NCBI GenBank assembly: GCA_950295325.1
Contig: OX485805.1
Location: 9,736,501-9,800,500, forward strand
Reading direction: 5' to 3'
DNA: 64,000 nucleotides
Source of the DNA: Polytrichum commune
Lineage: Eukaryota; Streptophyta; Polytrichopsida; Polytrichales; Polytrichaceae
Shown here: positions 24,074 to 37,000 of the stretch, in pieces
How the letters are laid out: each line of letters begins with the position of its first letter
Numbering within the stretch: position 1 is the stretch's first letter
The notes under the pieces: generated by a model
Told to the model about the DNA's origin: nothing
The model's input: only the letters and a program-made list of their open reading frames with translations
The model's database searches: none
Position numbers and translations under genes: made by a program

Positions 24074-26895
24074 AGGCCTATGTGTTTGCGTTAGCTAGGA
24101 GTACAGCCAGGGTATATGATCCACACCTTCTTACTGAGAATTTGGACTAATGCTTCAGCTTGTCAGGTCTTACGATCTGAAGAAGCCATGGACAATCAAG
24201 CAACAACTCTCTCAAGACTTGAGAACTTGAAAGATGATGGTGACTGTTTCTGTCAGGGTGACAAAAAATGCAGACTTGCCCCAGATTTTTATCGAGTTTT
24301 GCATTGCAATGCAATGAGCAACAGTTGAAGGAATGAGGATGCTAAAGCCGGGCTCAAACCTTTGAAATCTGCCATGACTGCTTAAGCTACGACTGATGAT
24401 GAATTGGAGTCACCAATATAAATAGTTGAGAAAAGCCACTTTTTCATGGTAAGTCCTGCCTTGCAGGCTTGCAGTGACTTCAATCAGTTTCTTGGGGGCA
24501 ACCTGATGCTTCACAGCTTCATTGTAAATTGTATTGCAATTCATTGTGAGCATGAAATTGATATCTTGGATGCAAATTGCTGGGAATGCTTTGAACTTTT
24601 GTACTAAAATGACAGTGTAGTGATTGTTTTAATGATCAGATTTGTACTTATGGGATTGAGCTGATTGTGCTGTTAGTTTGAAATATTTCACTTGTCCAGG
24701 TCATATGCTGACCCAGTCATATAATGCTTTCTTTGCAGGATCGCCAACTCAAAATTTTGGCCTCAAAGGCTTGCCAATTGCGGAGGAAAGCACCTAATGA
24801 TACACTGAGGACTGTATTGTATACATTCACCTGTATTTTATGGTGGTCTGTAACCACTGGATATTCATAACTCTAGTGTTCAGCAAATTATTCTTACAGG
24901 AAACCTAGGCAGTCAGTTTGTTTGGTATCACTGAAAATTCCAGTTCTAAATATGAAAAGGTGATGCACTTGCACATCTTGTCTCAGATGGGCGAATCTAC
25001 AGAGCAGGATCCACAATTGCTATGATGTTCTGAGATGTTGGTGTTCTTCCAATTGCAGCGTCAATAACTTAATTTCCACAATTGTGATATGATTGTCTAG
25101 AGAGGACCAAACTTTGTAGGTGGCAGACTGGCATGCCCTTCGAATGAAATATAAGTGCCTCAAGATTCTGAGATCTCTTTCCTGGACATTTCTTGCCTGT
25201 TACTGAAAACCTTCAAAATCAGTAAATAGTCAGATCTTGCAGTATCTTCTATTAACTGGGTATTGCCAGATGTAGCTTTACAGCAAATTTCTTGTATAGA
25301 TACTTGGCATCTGCATACGTAGCCACATAAAAATCTCAAACTAAATTATAGACCTGAAACTCACTCTGGTTATGTTGTTGCAACTGTGCATATATTTCTA
25401 TGGTTATCCTAGTCATGAATAAGCAGAAACTTGACAACAAACAAGCCCCCATGGACCCCCCCCCTTCCATGGCAACCCCTATAACATCTGATAATCTTAT
25501 ATTAGTGAGCCCACCCTCCAAAAGGAAGGAAATACTCCTACCTTGAAGCTTGGTGAAACATGACCAAGGTTGGAAGAACATGCTCCCATTCACGTTAGTC
25601 TACAAAAACAATGATGTTATGTTTTATTTATTTTTGTTTTGAAATGAATAAAACCATTGCCATAGAAATGAATGTACGATTCCAATGAGTTCATGGAGCT
25701 TACATTGAAGATAATGATACATTCACATTGAAAACCAAGAATGTTTCAATACTTTGAAGATTGGCTAAAGAGAACTATGACTTTTACCTTCATAGTAAGG
25801 ATTATGATGTTGAAAGGAAATTGTTGCATGCAAGTGTATCTATCATCATTTTATGTAAAAAACTCGACCCATTATAGGTTTGTGGTTGATTCATTTCAAA
25901 TGTATTTAAGTAGATATATTCCTTGTTTATGAAGCCAATTTTGGTGTAAAATCAACTAGAAAAATGAATTGTTACAATATATACTATTGAAGGGGTTTTT
26001 AGTTCGATTGAGAGATACGCTTATATGTGATAATTCCCTCTCGCCAGTGACATTCTCTCACCTTGACATACTCAAGGTATTGCAATTGATATATTACAAT
26101 TTTGATACCTAGTGATAGGTTCTTTGATGCTATTATTGATTTTGATACCATGCATTCACCTATATATTGGTCCAATATTGTTCCATACCACAATTCGAAA
26201 TCAAGGACGGAATTGGGCACTTAGTGTGGCCCACAATAATTCACATGTTCAGTTTAGTTGGTGAGCAAAACCCAAGAATTTCAAAGCAACACTTAGTAGG
26301 TTAACTTCCCACTTGACTTCAGCTTAGCCTAAAAAGTTTATTCTAAAAACATGGCCTTTGCATCATTGACACTATCTCGTCCCAAGCCTAGTTGACAATG
26401 GATGTGGCATGCTTTGAAAGCAAAGTTTTAAAGCCTCAAGCGTTGACCCTCCCATCAATACCTAAAGATAAGGCAAGAATATAGGACCTTTAATGGTGTC
26501 GCCTCTGGCCCTTGTGATTGCTTGCTTTTAGTCTTAGCTGTGGCATGAGGATCTCCATCAACAAAAACCAATGGTAAGATAGATGACTAGCAAGGCATTT
26601 GGGGATGGGAAAAATATTATCCAACATGTCATTCCTTGGTAGATAAAACATTAAACATGTGTGAAAGTTGCTTAACTCAATCCTATTGAAAAATCTTTGG
26701 AGCAAGTTATTGTAGGTGCACGGGGATAGCTGGGTGCCTCCACTATAACTAATAAGAGAGCTTTACATGAATTTTAGGAAAGACTTTGGCTATTTGGTAA
26801 AGCCATGTGGGGACGACTCATCAGGGTCTGCACTTCATATCTACATGCATCCATCCCAAAACATGAATTTGATGCGAAACTTGGGACTTGGGGAT
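24074..26895. other. 3' UTR of the CRM gene and intergenic DNA
   Basis: No coding region is recognised. The first few hundred bases may be 3' UTR. A short C run lies near 25,457. The rest is AT-rich. Confidence 0.4.
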
Positions 26896-27120
26896 GGTCT
26901 CAATCTTGGGTATTGGGTATGGTCTCAAACTGGGGTATTGGGTATGGTCTCAAACTGGGGTATTGGGTATGGTCTCAAACTGGGGTATTGGGTATGGTCT
27001 CAAACTGGGGTATTGGGTATGGTCTCAAACTGGGGTATTGGGTATGGTCTCAAACTGGGGTATTGGGTATGGTCTCAAACTGGGGTATTGGGTATGGTCT
27101 CAAACTGGGGTATTGGGTCT
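26896..27120. repeat. 25-bp minisatellite, nine units
   Basis: Units of GGTCTCAAACTGGGGTATTG plus GGTAT start at 26,896, 26,921 and every 25 bp up to 27,096. The first unit has two changes; the others are essentially identical. Because 25 is not a multiple of three and the unit lacks stops, all three plus-strand frames stay open, so the repetitive reading frames here are by-products. Confidence 0.97.
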
Positions 27121-27510
27121 CCTGAAACATGGGTAATGGTTCTCAAACCTGGGTATTTGGTTTCCTCAAACATGGGTAATGAGGCTCTTGAAACCTGGGT
27201 AATGGGGCTCCTCAAACCTAGGTATTTGGTTTCCTGAAACTTGGGTATTGGTTCTCAAACCTGGGTAACGGGGCTCGAACCTGGGTATTGTGCTCCTCAA
27301 ACCTTGGTATTGGGCTCCTCAAACCTGGGTAACGGGGCTCGAACCTGGGTATTGTGCTCCTCAAACCTTGGTATTGGGCTCCTCAAACCTGGGTAACGGG
27401 GCTCAAACCTGGGTATTGTGCTCGTCAAACCTTGGTATTGGGCTCCTTAAACCTGGGTAACGGGGCTCAAACCTGGGTATTGTGCTCCTCAAACCTGGGT
27501 ATTGGTCCTA
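27121..27510. repeat. diverged 19-23-bp repeats with a 64-bp higher-order unit
   Basis: These are variants of CTCAAACCTGGGTATTGGG. From about 27,250 the array settles into a 64-bp unit made of three sub-units: CTGGGTAACG recurs at 27,261, 27,325, 27,389 and 27,453. It is continuous with the 25-bp array and evidently of the same origin. Confidence 0.93.
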
Positions 27511-27831
27511 AACTTTGTTCTAGTGCACACTGTTTAGGACAAAAAGTTTTGCTCGTTGTTGTTGTTGTATTTTCTACAGCATTTTTGCAACCTTTGACTT
27601 ACTTCGGCTGAACTTCTTCTTCCGGAGCTCAACGATGGTGGGACTCACTTCCTACACACTGTATCATAAGTCAGAAATAGGGTTTTGGCTTCAAGGAGAA
27701 GCTTCAACCTCACTGCCCACAGTTTCCTGGTTGCGCTTGCACTCGAGCTCATCTTTGCAACAAAATCTCTTGTAACGATGCTTTGTGAATCGACAATCCG
27801 CAATCACCTCTACTCGGTTTTGGGTCACAAG

Positions 27832-28066
27832 GTAAAGGCTCAACTCAAATTTTTGTTTGCTGCATCTTTACGTACTCGAGTATTGGTTTGTTGACACAAT
27901 TGTGGTCATAGTGGAGTTTTTATTCTTATATGGTGGTATAATTTTTAGTTTCCTGGTTTCTATTTATTTAATTTTTTTTTTGGTTTGTTTTGGTGGATTT
28001 GATGAATGTGTGAGAGTGAAGGTAATTGGGTTCTCCAAAATTTATGTTTTCTCGATTGCTTTGCAG
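27832..28066 (+). other. probable 5' UTR intron of REV3
   Basis: A donor CACAAG/GTAAAG and a T-rich acceptor CTTTGCAG/GTG flank this stretch, 23 bp before the REV3 start codon. It is inferred from splice consensus only. Confidence 0.5.
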
Positions 28067-28088
28067 GTGTTCGAAATTGCAAGGAAAT

Positions 28089-31000
28089 ATGGTAACCATG
28101 CGTGCCACTGGCAAGGCACGAGAAGACATGTTCAGCCTCCGAATTGTCAATTTGGAGTACTACACGGCTCCCCCTCTACCGGGAATGGATGTCTGCTACT
28201 CCAAATTTCAAGGTGAGTGCATGCCCTTACTTCATGCGATTGTATAATTTTGCCAGCTTTGGCTTGAAATCAGGAACCTGCTTGCCTGCTGGTATTCAAA
28301 ACTCTGGCTTCCTTGCTTCAAATGGCGAGCTTTTAAACCTTTCCAAGCTTTTACAGTATGTCCACAGAGAAATCAACACTGGGCTAATTTACAAGCAGTA
28401 ATGTTATGTATTTGATGATGGTGAATTACTATCTATACCTGTATAGCACCATCAACAATCTGTATAGGCTTTGTCTAGTTCTGCTTTTGTAACAAGTTTG
28501 TGCTTTTAGTAAATCCTTTTCATGATACTTGCCTTAGTATTGCATTATTGAGAAACTTGTGTGGGGGATTTTCTTATGAAGGTCGCACTGTGGTGGAGGT
28601 TCCAGTAATTCGGGTTTATGGGTCAACCCCAGCAGGCCAAAAGTCCTGCTTACATATACATCAGGTGAATATTGTACCAGGAGCGTCCTCAATGTTTCGG
28701 GTTACTTTGGGCTACTGATGAGAATAGTTTGCGTGTTATAGATTTTCATAAGGTTATGTAGACAAATTTTGCTTTCCTTACCTGCACCGTGCAATGCAAG
28801 CATTGACAATTCCATCATGGTTGCTTTGGGGTGCAGATTTTTCCTTATTTTTATGTGCCTTATGATGAAGAGCTCTCACAAGACATCAGTGACGGTATGA
28901 GTTTTTCAAGGACTCATTGGGGATCCATTGTATTTTGTGTGTAAGTTCAATAGTAGGAAAGATTTCATTAGAGTGGTCTTGGGAATCTGGATTTCAAGGT
29001 GTTTGGTTTGAAGTATCTCAGATCTTCATGTTGGTGATTGCAGCTCTTGCCTACATGCGCTGTCTGGCTTCTGCTATTGAAAAGGCTATGAAGGTATATA
29101 TAAGTTTTTTACCGTGTCGTCTGTATTGAATTCTGTCCTTTATTTATCACTGCTGAAGTCTGCAAATTTAAGGGAATTTTAATCAATTTTAACCTACTGA
29201 TGATTCCCACTACTTCCAGTGACTGTAAGCCTGTAGTTTAGTTTTGACCCTCTTTTCAATTTGACATTCTATGGGCTACTCTGTGTTACTTAGAAATTCC
29301 AGTAAGCGTGTAGATGTGATGAGCTACTTGCTTTGATGCTAGCCAACACCGTGGAAATGCTGCAGAGATTACTAAGAATACAGATATTGGTTATACAGAT
29401 ATTGGTTATATCATTTTATTTATACTTTAACTCCATGGGATTCTTTGTCGGGGGTTGGTGCTCTACGATTTTCATTGGTTGTTTTGCATACACTATCAAT
29501 GATTTCTTTCCACTTGTGCATTCTTAAAGGTAGTGTCTAAATTTAAAGGAAGAGAAACTTATTTAGTGAGGTTCACTGATGGTCAAGCTCATTTTAGCAC
29601 CTCTTGGCTTGCTAAAATGAGTTTGACCCCCAATGAACCGATGTAGAATGTTCTTTGTTCAAACCTCCTCACTTACCTCCAAGCATGCACTGTAAACTTA
29701 CCGAACATGGAAGGTGTTGCATGCAAAAAGCAACTAACGCCTGACCTTATGTCATGTTTAGTTAGAGGATAACTCTATTGTCTTGTGGCCATCTGAATTG
29801 TTTTAGAAATTCTCCTTGCACTTCCATTTTAAGCTGTGTGATAAAAGTATGATGACGTGGTGAAAGTTTTTGTTTTTGCAGCTGGCTAACAGCTCAGCAG
29901 CAAAAAAACAACATGTACATGGTTGTAGCTTGGTGCGAGCCCGCAGATATTATGGCTACTACCCTTGTGAGCAGCTCTTTATCAAGATTGTATTGTATCC
30001 TTAAAACCCTATTTTATACTATTTTTTGAAGATGACTAGTCATTTTGATTTGCAAGAATTTCAAACACTTATCTGTGCAGGAAGTTCAAAGGCCTCCTTT
30101 GAACCTGAGGCTGTGCTGTTTGCCAAGTGACATTTAGAAACAGTACCTAGGCAGGCAGAGACATGTGACAGTTGCCGGCTTTTAAGATCTATAATCTATG
30201 TTAGATTTTGCGTTCATTGTTTAGTCTCAATATGTGTCATCGATGACAGTGCAGTAGTTTTTGGAGTGGTATTGCTTCTTAACGTTCTAACAGATATCAC
30301 CCACAAGAGGTAGGCCGAATAAGTAGCCTTTTACAGGTATCTATCTTATCTAAAAGTTATTCTGACTGGCACTGGCGACTTTGTCCTTGTGATCTCTGCT
30401 TGAGTACTAAAAATTCCAATCATTTGTTGTTTTACTGCATGTGTCAACTTGTTTTGACCTAAGTAGGTAATTGTGATATTCAGGGTGGGGGGATAATGAA
30501 TCGAAAGTTTCAGCCACATGAAGCGCATATTCCATACCTTCTGCAGTTTCTGGTATGAAAATCGACCTTAAAAGCATCTTTTAGACTGTATCCAGAATAC
30601 TTGGGGCTTATTTGACATTCTTGTTCCAATTAAGGGTTGAGACCATCACTAGGTCTAGTTTCCTCATTGATTTAAGGGTGCAAATGTCAAGGACTTGAGA
30701 CATTTTGAAGGGAATTTGTACACAATCTTATTATGGTGACTAGTTTGGGCTAGTTTAAGATGGAAGATACCATTATAGTTAAATTTCAATTTGTGGATTG
30801 CAGATTGACCAGAATCTGTCAGGAATGAGCCACCTCCATCTTTCAAATTTAAAATTTCGGCAACCCATTCCCGAGCGGCCATCTGAAACTGCCCACATAG
30901 TACAACAACTCAAGGCTGAATTTGTCAAAATACCTCAACGAGCACTTGGAGAAGAAGCAAGCACTTCAAACGTGACCGGCGCTCAAGGGACAGGTCAAGA

Positions 31001-34000
31001 TGTTGAAGTTCCTACTGTTGAAATAACATTGCCTTCTCACAATGAAAAGTTGGCATCTGGTGCACACGGCAGTCACCAATCACAACTTTGGGTTGGGGCT
31101 TCAATACATTCTCACTGGCTTTGGCCCTCACATTATTCTACAGGTGGTCCATTTGGAAGGCACAGTACATGTGAGCTTGAGGCGGATGCATCTGTCGAAG
31201 GTGGACCACTTTTTCTATAATCTACTGTTTTTGCCGCTTTAAACAGACTTATGATTTATTGGTTAGTCTCAGATTTCATTGCAGTTGTTCTCACGATTTC
31301 ACCTTTGTGTTGGTGGTCATCTTTTTTCAACTCAATAATCTCCCTCACTGTACTACTTTGAGAGTACAAAAATTGCAGCCTGATTTATTTCCTTAGTTTC
31401 TTTAGGTTCACTTTAACTTAGTACTTGAGTGTACTGAGATAATGTACTGCACCTGTTTGTTGTGTGCATATTTCAGACATACTGAATCGACATGAGTTAC
31501 TGTTCATGCCACTACAACAGGCTGGACCAGCAATCAAGTTGGTCCAGTCCCTGACACCCATGTGGGAGGTGAGTGTTGAAAATCTCTTCAGATTTCATCC
31601 AGAGTATTTGATGTTTTCTTTTCTGGAGCAAAAGCATAATCAAACCAGCTCCATCCTCAGCTTTTACCTTCTGTAGTCTGTACAAATGAAGAACGGGCTC
31701 GAGTTGAGAGCTCAAAGAAGGGAGCCTTTTCATTGGCAGGGAGCCTCTTACAGATGATTGTTCACTCAAATCCACTTTACACATGTGCTTTCAACTTGGG
31801 AGCTTGAACATATTACTGGGCTGACAATGCTTGGATGGCACCTTGATGGATCCCATGTGGAATCACCAAGACAAGCTCTCGTTCATTCTTGACAAGCTGT
31901 TGGTCAAATTCCTAAGCTACCTCCATGAGGTACCTTAGGAATGTTGAGGGCTCGTGCATGAGCTCTCATTTTGTGGCCCCAAAGCCAATGAGCTTTCAAG
32001 CATTCTTTGGCTTGTCATGAATGGCTTCTTTGTTTAGTATCACCCCCTTGATATCTCACTTTGAGCATGGCCACTTTACACTTGCTCAAACTATTGATAT
32101 CTTGAAGATTGGTGAAGCTCTCAATAGTTTGTCAACCTTTGGATGAAACCTTATTATCTCCAGGTTTCAAACTCCTGAAAACTGCAAGTGTGAGCTCTTA
32201 ACTCAAGCTTGCTCTAGTGTAAAGGGGCCTAAAGACTTGAGAATTCAAAACATCCGAAATTTAGGAAGGAGCCCTAACTCTCTTGAACCTTGAAGGGGTA
32301 AACCTTAGCTTAACTTAACTGGCCTATATCTCCTGCAGGAAGAGCGACTCAGAACTGGAGAAGATGGACCAGCTGCAGCAACGACTGCTCTCAAACCTTC
32401 AGCGGAACGATTTCCGCCACCTCCATCATCTCTTGAGCAAGCTCTCCGTGACTCTCTTTTTGAGATTCTACACGATGAAGAGAGATTACATGTTAAAAGC
32501 GATCCACTTGTGATGAGCACACAAGAGATGCTGTTGGAATGTTCTCAAGCAGCCAACACCTTAAAGAGGCACACTGATGGGCAGGATGAGATGAAGCCAA
32601 GACTGGACACCAGAAGCATTGGTGTGCAGGATTGGCCAGAAAATAATGAGGAAGGTGATCAGGGAGCAGAGAATCCATCCTTTGGTCTTCATGGGGAGCT
32701 TCTTGATGAACACATAATCCGAAGCCAGCTAACACAACAACAGGGCCGTTTTTCACAGGTACAAATACCTATAACTGCAACCCTTCTTGTACAAAGAGCT
32801 CTTTTCCATGTGTCTCCTTTGGTTTCAGATCTTTGAGAGAGTTGTCGTTCACTTATGTAAGTAGGTCTTCGAATTCTTGGTCACCTGTAATCTGGTTCTG
32901 TGTTGTGATACGCAAATCTCCCTATTATCCCATTTACATATATGTATGCTCCAAATGAAAAAAAGGGTTCTGATAAATGAGATTATTTGAGACAGTCATT
33001 TTTGAGACTTTAAGTTAAAGATATCAATGATGTAACCTTAAACCCCTCTGTACGACACCTTGAGGCCCGGGGGAGTTCACTGGCCAGTAATTAGCAAACA
33101 ACATTTGTTAAAGTATAAAGTGTAGTTTGTTCCTCCAAGATAATTATCATGGTTGGAGTTAAAGTAACATAGTATCAATGAAAATCCCAGACAACAGTTA
33201 TATGTGAACATATAGCATACTACAAATTCCACAAACATGCTTATGATGCACTTTATTATTGATGTGGAATGACAGGATACCGAAAACGAGGTGGCTGAGT
33301 TGTTGGGTTGGATGGGTGGCTCACAAGCTGATCGCGAAGTGGACGAAGAATGCAGTGAGGGTGATGAGGAAGAAACAGTGGGCCATCAGGCAGGAGGGTT
33401 TAGCCAGGTGTGGAGCTCGCCAAGCATGGAGGCTGCAATGCTACAAGCACTCACTGAATTTGAACATCCCACACAGAAAGAATGTCAGGAAATTCTTGAT
33501 TGTGTCAACAACTCTCAAGATGAAGAAAATGAAGAAGACCGAGATGATGATGAGTTGCTTGAAGCTGCCCTACATGATGATGACATGGCATATGAGGATA
33601 ATGTGGATACTGGAACACAGCGAGGACACAAGTGCGAGCATGACTTGCAGTGGACAATTCCACAAGTAGATGGTGCAGATGATGACCTCTATGACCACGG
33701 AAATTTGTCAGATCACAATGTTGCGAAAAATAGAGAGAACGGAGACGCATGTGAAGATAGCCCTTTTGCTGTTGTACAAAGAGAGGAATTAGCAAGAAAT
33801 CATCAGGAGTTTCAGTTTTCGATACCTCAATCAGATGGTGCCGGTGATGAGCAGACTGACAGTGATTCGTCCCGAGAGTTAAAAAGGATGCGTGTTAGTT
33901 TCAAAGAGGCCAGGAGGGGAAACAAGAAGGAAGATGAGAAAGACATTGGAAAGAGATCAGGATGGGGTTTGCTCCCAATAATAGGTGTCTCCTCCCAATC

Positions 34001-37000
34001 TACAGATAAGAGTCAAGGGTTAAATGAAGACAAAGACAGCAGTGGTAAGCAAGCAGTAAAGCTGGAAGGTGCACAGCATAAGTTGGGTTTATGTCAGCGC
34101 CAAAAGGACGCCAACTGGATTGGAGGTTTTGGAGGTTCTGAGCATCAAAGAAGTAAAATTTCAGATAACAAGAAAAGAAGTTCAGAAGTTTCATTACGGG
34201 CAATGATGAGGAAACAACGGGAACGACAGTTGCGGCAGAGAGAGTCCTCTCCTTCAAGGGGGAGGTCTATAGTGGAGAGCCATGGTGAAGGAGAGCATTC
34301 TGTTGCAGAAAATTCAGAGCCCAAGGAAGAGTTGATGAACAAGCAAGAGCCACCACATTCGGGTCGGAAGATACTACTAAATCAGAATGACGAAGAGAAA
34401 CTGTTACAAAATATGACACATGATCAGGCCAGCCCTTTATTGCAAGATTTGAAGCACATTGTGAAGTTTGGAATTTTGCCCATTGTAAATAGAGATGTAG
34501 AGTTAGGAGCTATTAGTTTGCCTCCAAAGGAACATTCAAATAAGCCATCAAGCAGTGGAGGAACAATAGCCCATCACTTAGAGACTGGACAAGGTCAATT
34601 TGTAGACGATGAAATAAGTGAACCCAAATCAGAGATTACCCTTCAGGATATTGAGGTGCAAGAGAAGGACCAAAATACTTGTGTCAGATTGGGAAGCAAT
34701 TTGCTTGACAGTGGTGACAATCGAGATTGTGGTGGTGGGAAGTCTCAAGAGGAAAATGATAATTTGAAAGAGGCTGTACAGTTGACATTAGGCAAGGAAT
34801 ATGAGGATTTGTTTCTTGCATCTACAGATTATGTTCTCAAAGATGAGAACATACTTAATCAAGACATTCAGGGATCAAAGGGAACATCTGCACAAGATGT
34901 TCATAGAGGAGGGTTAATGACTACAAGTGTGGAAGAAAAGACAGGGGTAGTGCAAGATATGCAATTAGTTACTACTGATGTAGTTGATTATGGAACTGTC
35001 AACCGTACCACAGAATGCAGACATTATTTAAGCTCACTGAAGGTAGCTGTTGATGAGAGAGACATAAGTTCAAGGTTGCATTCCCTAGAAAGGCCACATT
35101 TCACCAGAAACGGTGGTTATGATTTTGAGCATAGTATTAGTGAGGACCATACTATGGGAGAGGAAGCAGGCCCAAGCACCAAACATGAGGAAGTGTTTTT
35201 GGACCTTGGTAAATCACAAGCTTTAAACTTTGGAGGAGGTACACAGATGAAGGACTCAAATAAGGAGATTGAAGCAATTGAACCAAACAATCTCATGGAA
35301 GAGCAACAGGAACTGATGAACAATTTGGTTCAATATAATTCCTCTTTGAATATCGCCGAGGATGTCAATCTCGTAAATGTTGTGCCTGATGTTGACAGGG
35401 GAATATTGCCCGAGAAGAATGGCATGTCTTTTAAAGAACCCATTTCTATGTATGCTGGAGATGACAAGTCTGAATTGGATAATAATGATGAGGAGGGTAA
35501 CAAAGGCACAACCTTGGTTTTTACTGATATGTCAAGTGGGAGTGGAGATAGCTTTGACTGGGGTGACGAGTTTGGAAGCTTCCACAAGTTAGATGAAAGT
35601 GATGAAGCAGCAGAGCATTCAGAGGATGAAATTACATGGTTGCCACTTCCGAATGGGCTGCCTGAAATCCTGCCACTTGCTGGCACAGGTGGGAGGAGCA
35701 AAATTGAAACTCTTCTCCCGCATGCTGAAAAGCATGTGGAAAATGTTGCTCCAATGTATAAAGAAGTTGGTGTTTCACCAAAGAAAGTGGTACAGAAGAT
35801 TTTAAGAGATTTACCAGGCGCTATGTCAAAGGCAGACATGGAGATTGACATGCGTGATACAGAGAGACCTGAAGTGCATCAAGAAGCTCCAGGCAATGGC
35901 TTGCAGTGTATAGAGCTGAGCGCTGGAGTTGGAAAAGTTGATACAGAAACCCATATTGGTTCTATCAAGGATGACCACAAAACTTCAATGTCTCCCTTGA
36001 GCAGGTCAGATGCACCAGAGGATGAGATTCATTCTGTTAGACTTCACAACAATGAACCTGAATCAACTGGTGCAGATGAGAAGTCTAGATTATTGCTGAA
36101 GGCAGAGCACAGTTCGCTTTTGGAAGAGTTCCATGAAAGGGAACCAGTAGGAGCTTTGACAAACATCACTTATGACAGGGCTTATGGAAAGCAACTTACC
36201 TCTCTGCTTAAGGGAGACAATGCACATGGAATTATGAGTGACAATCTGATCACTCTAAAGTTCCATCAAAAACCACCGTCAAGAGAGGCACTAGTGGCTA
36301 GTTCTGGCCAATGTGGGCTGAGAGGTGTGGATTATGGAGGTGTGTTCTATGGGAATCCAAAAGATGTCCCAGCACGGCCTACAATTTCTGCAGGCTTGGT
36401 TTTTGATGGTAAGTCAATGCTGTGAGAAATATTGTGCTTGCTAAGAAGTTGTGTTATTCTTTTCTTAATTTGGTCTGTTTTGTTGCTGTTGAGGACTAAG
36501 AGCTGGTTTTTCAATTTTTCCCTTTGCAGTTAAATCCAAGGAAGCTGAAGAGCTACCGCCCTTTACATTTGGAGCTGAATGTAGCAAGAGCTCTTTCAGC
36601 ACAAGACGTTTAGAGCAGAAGAAGAAACTCAGTCCTGTAGATGCCGTATTAGGGGTTCCTTGCCATTACAGAAATGATGGAAATGTATCTTACCTGCTTA
36701 CACCAGCCAGGGCACCTCCTAGTCGGCTTTCTGTCCAAAATTGGCTCTTAGAAACACCTGATGGAAATGCTCAAAACTATTCGAGCATGCGTGGGGAACG
36801 AGTCTTTACAATGGATGTTAATACAGGAAAACTTGTACCTATTGGTGACCTTGGAAGCAATAGGGATAGCCAGGATAGCCTGACTATGAGAGATACTAGT
36901 GATGAGGGCGTCGGTATACTACGGCCAGCTTCACCTAAATATGATGAAAAGCATGTTTTAGGCATTTCAGATTTTACAAACCTTTCTTGTTCGCCTGCGT

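Noticed and set aside
26767-27237. Open frames of up to 156 codons with a repeating Gly/Trp/Tyr pattern
   Set aside because: They are translations of the 25-bp minisatellite; all three frames are open because the unit has no stop and is not a multiple of three.
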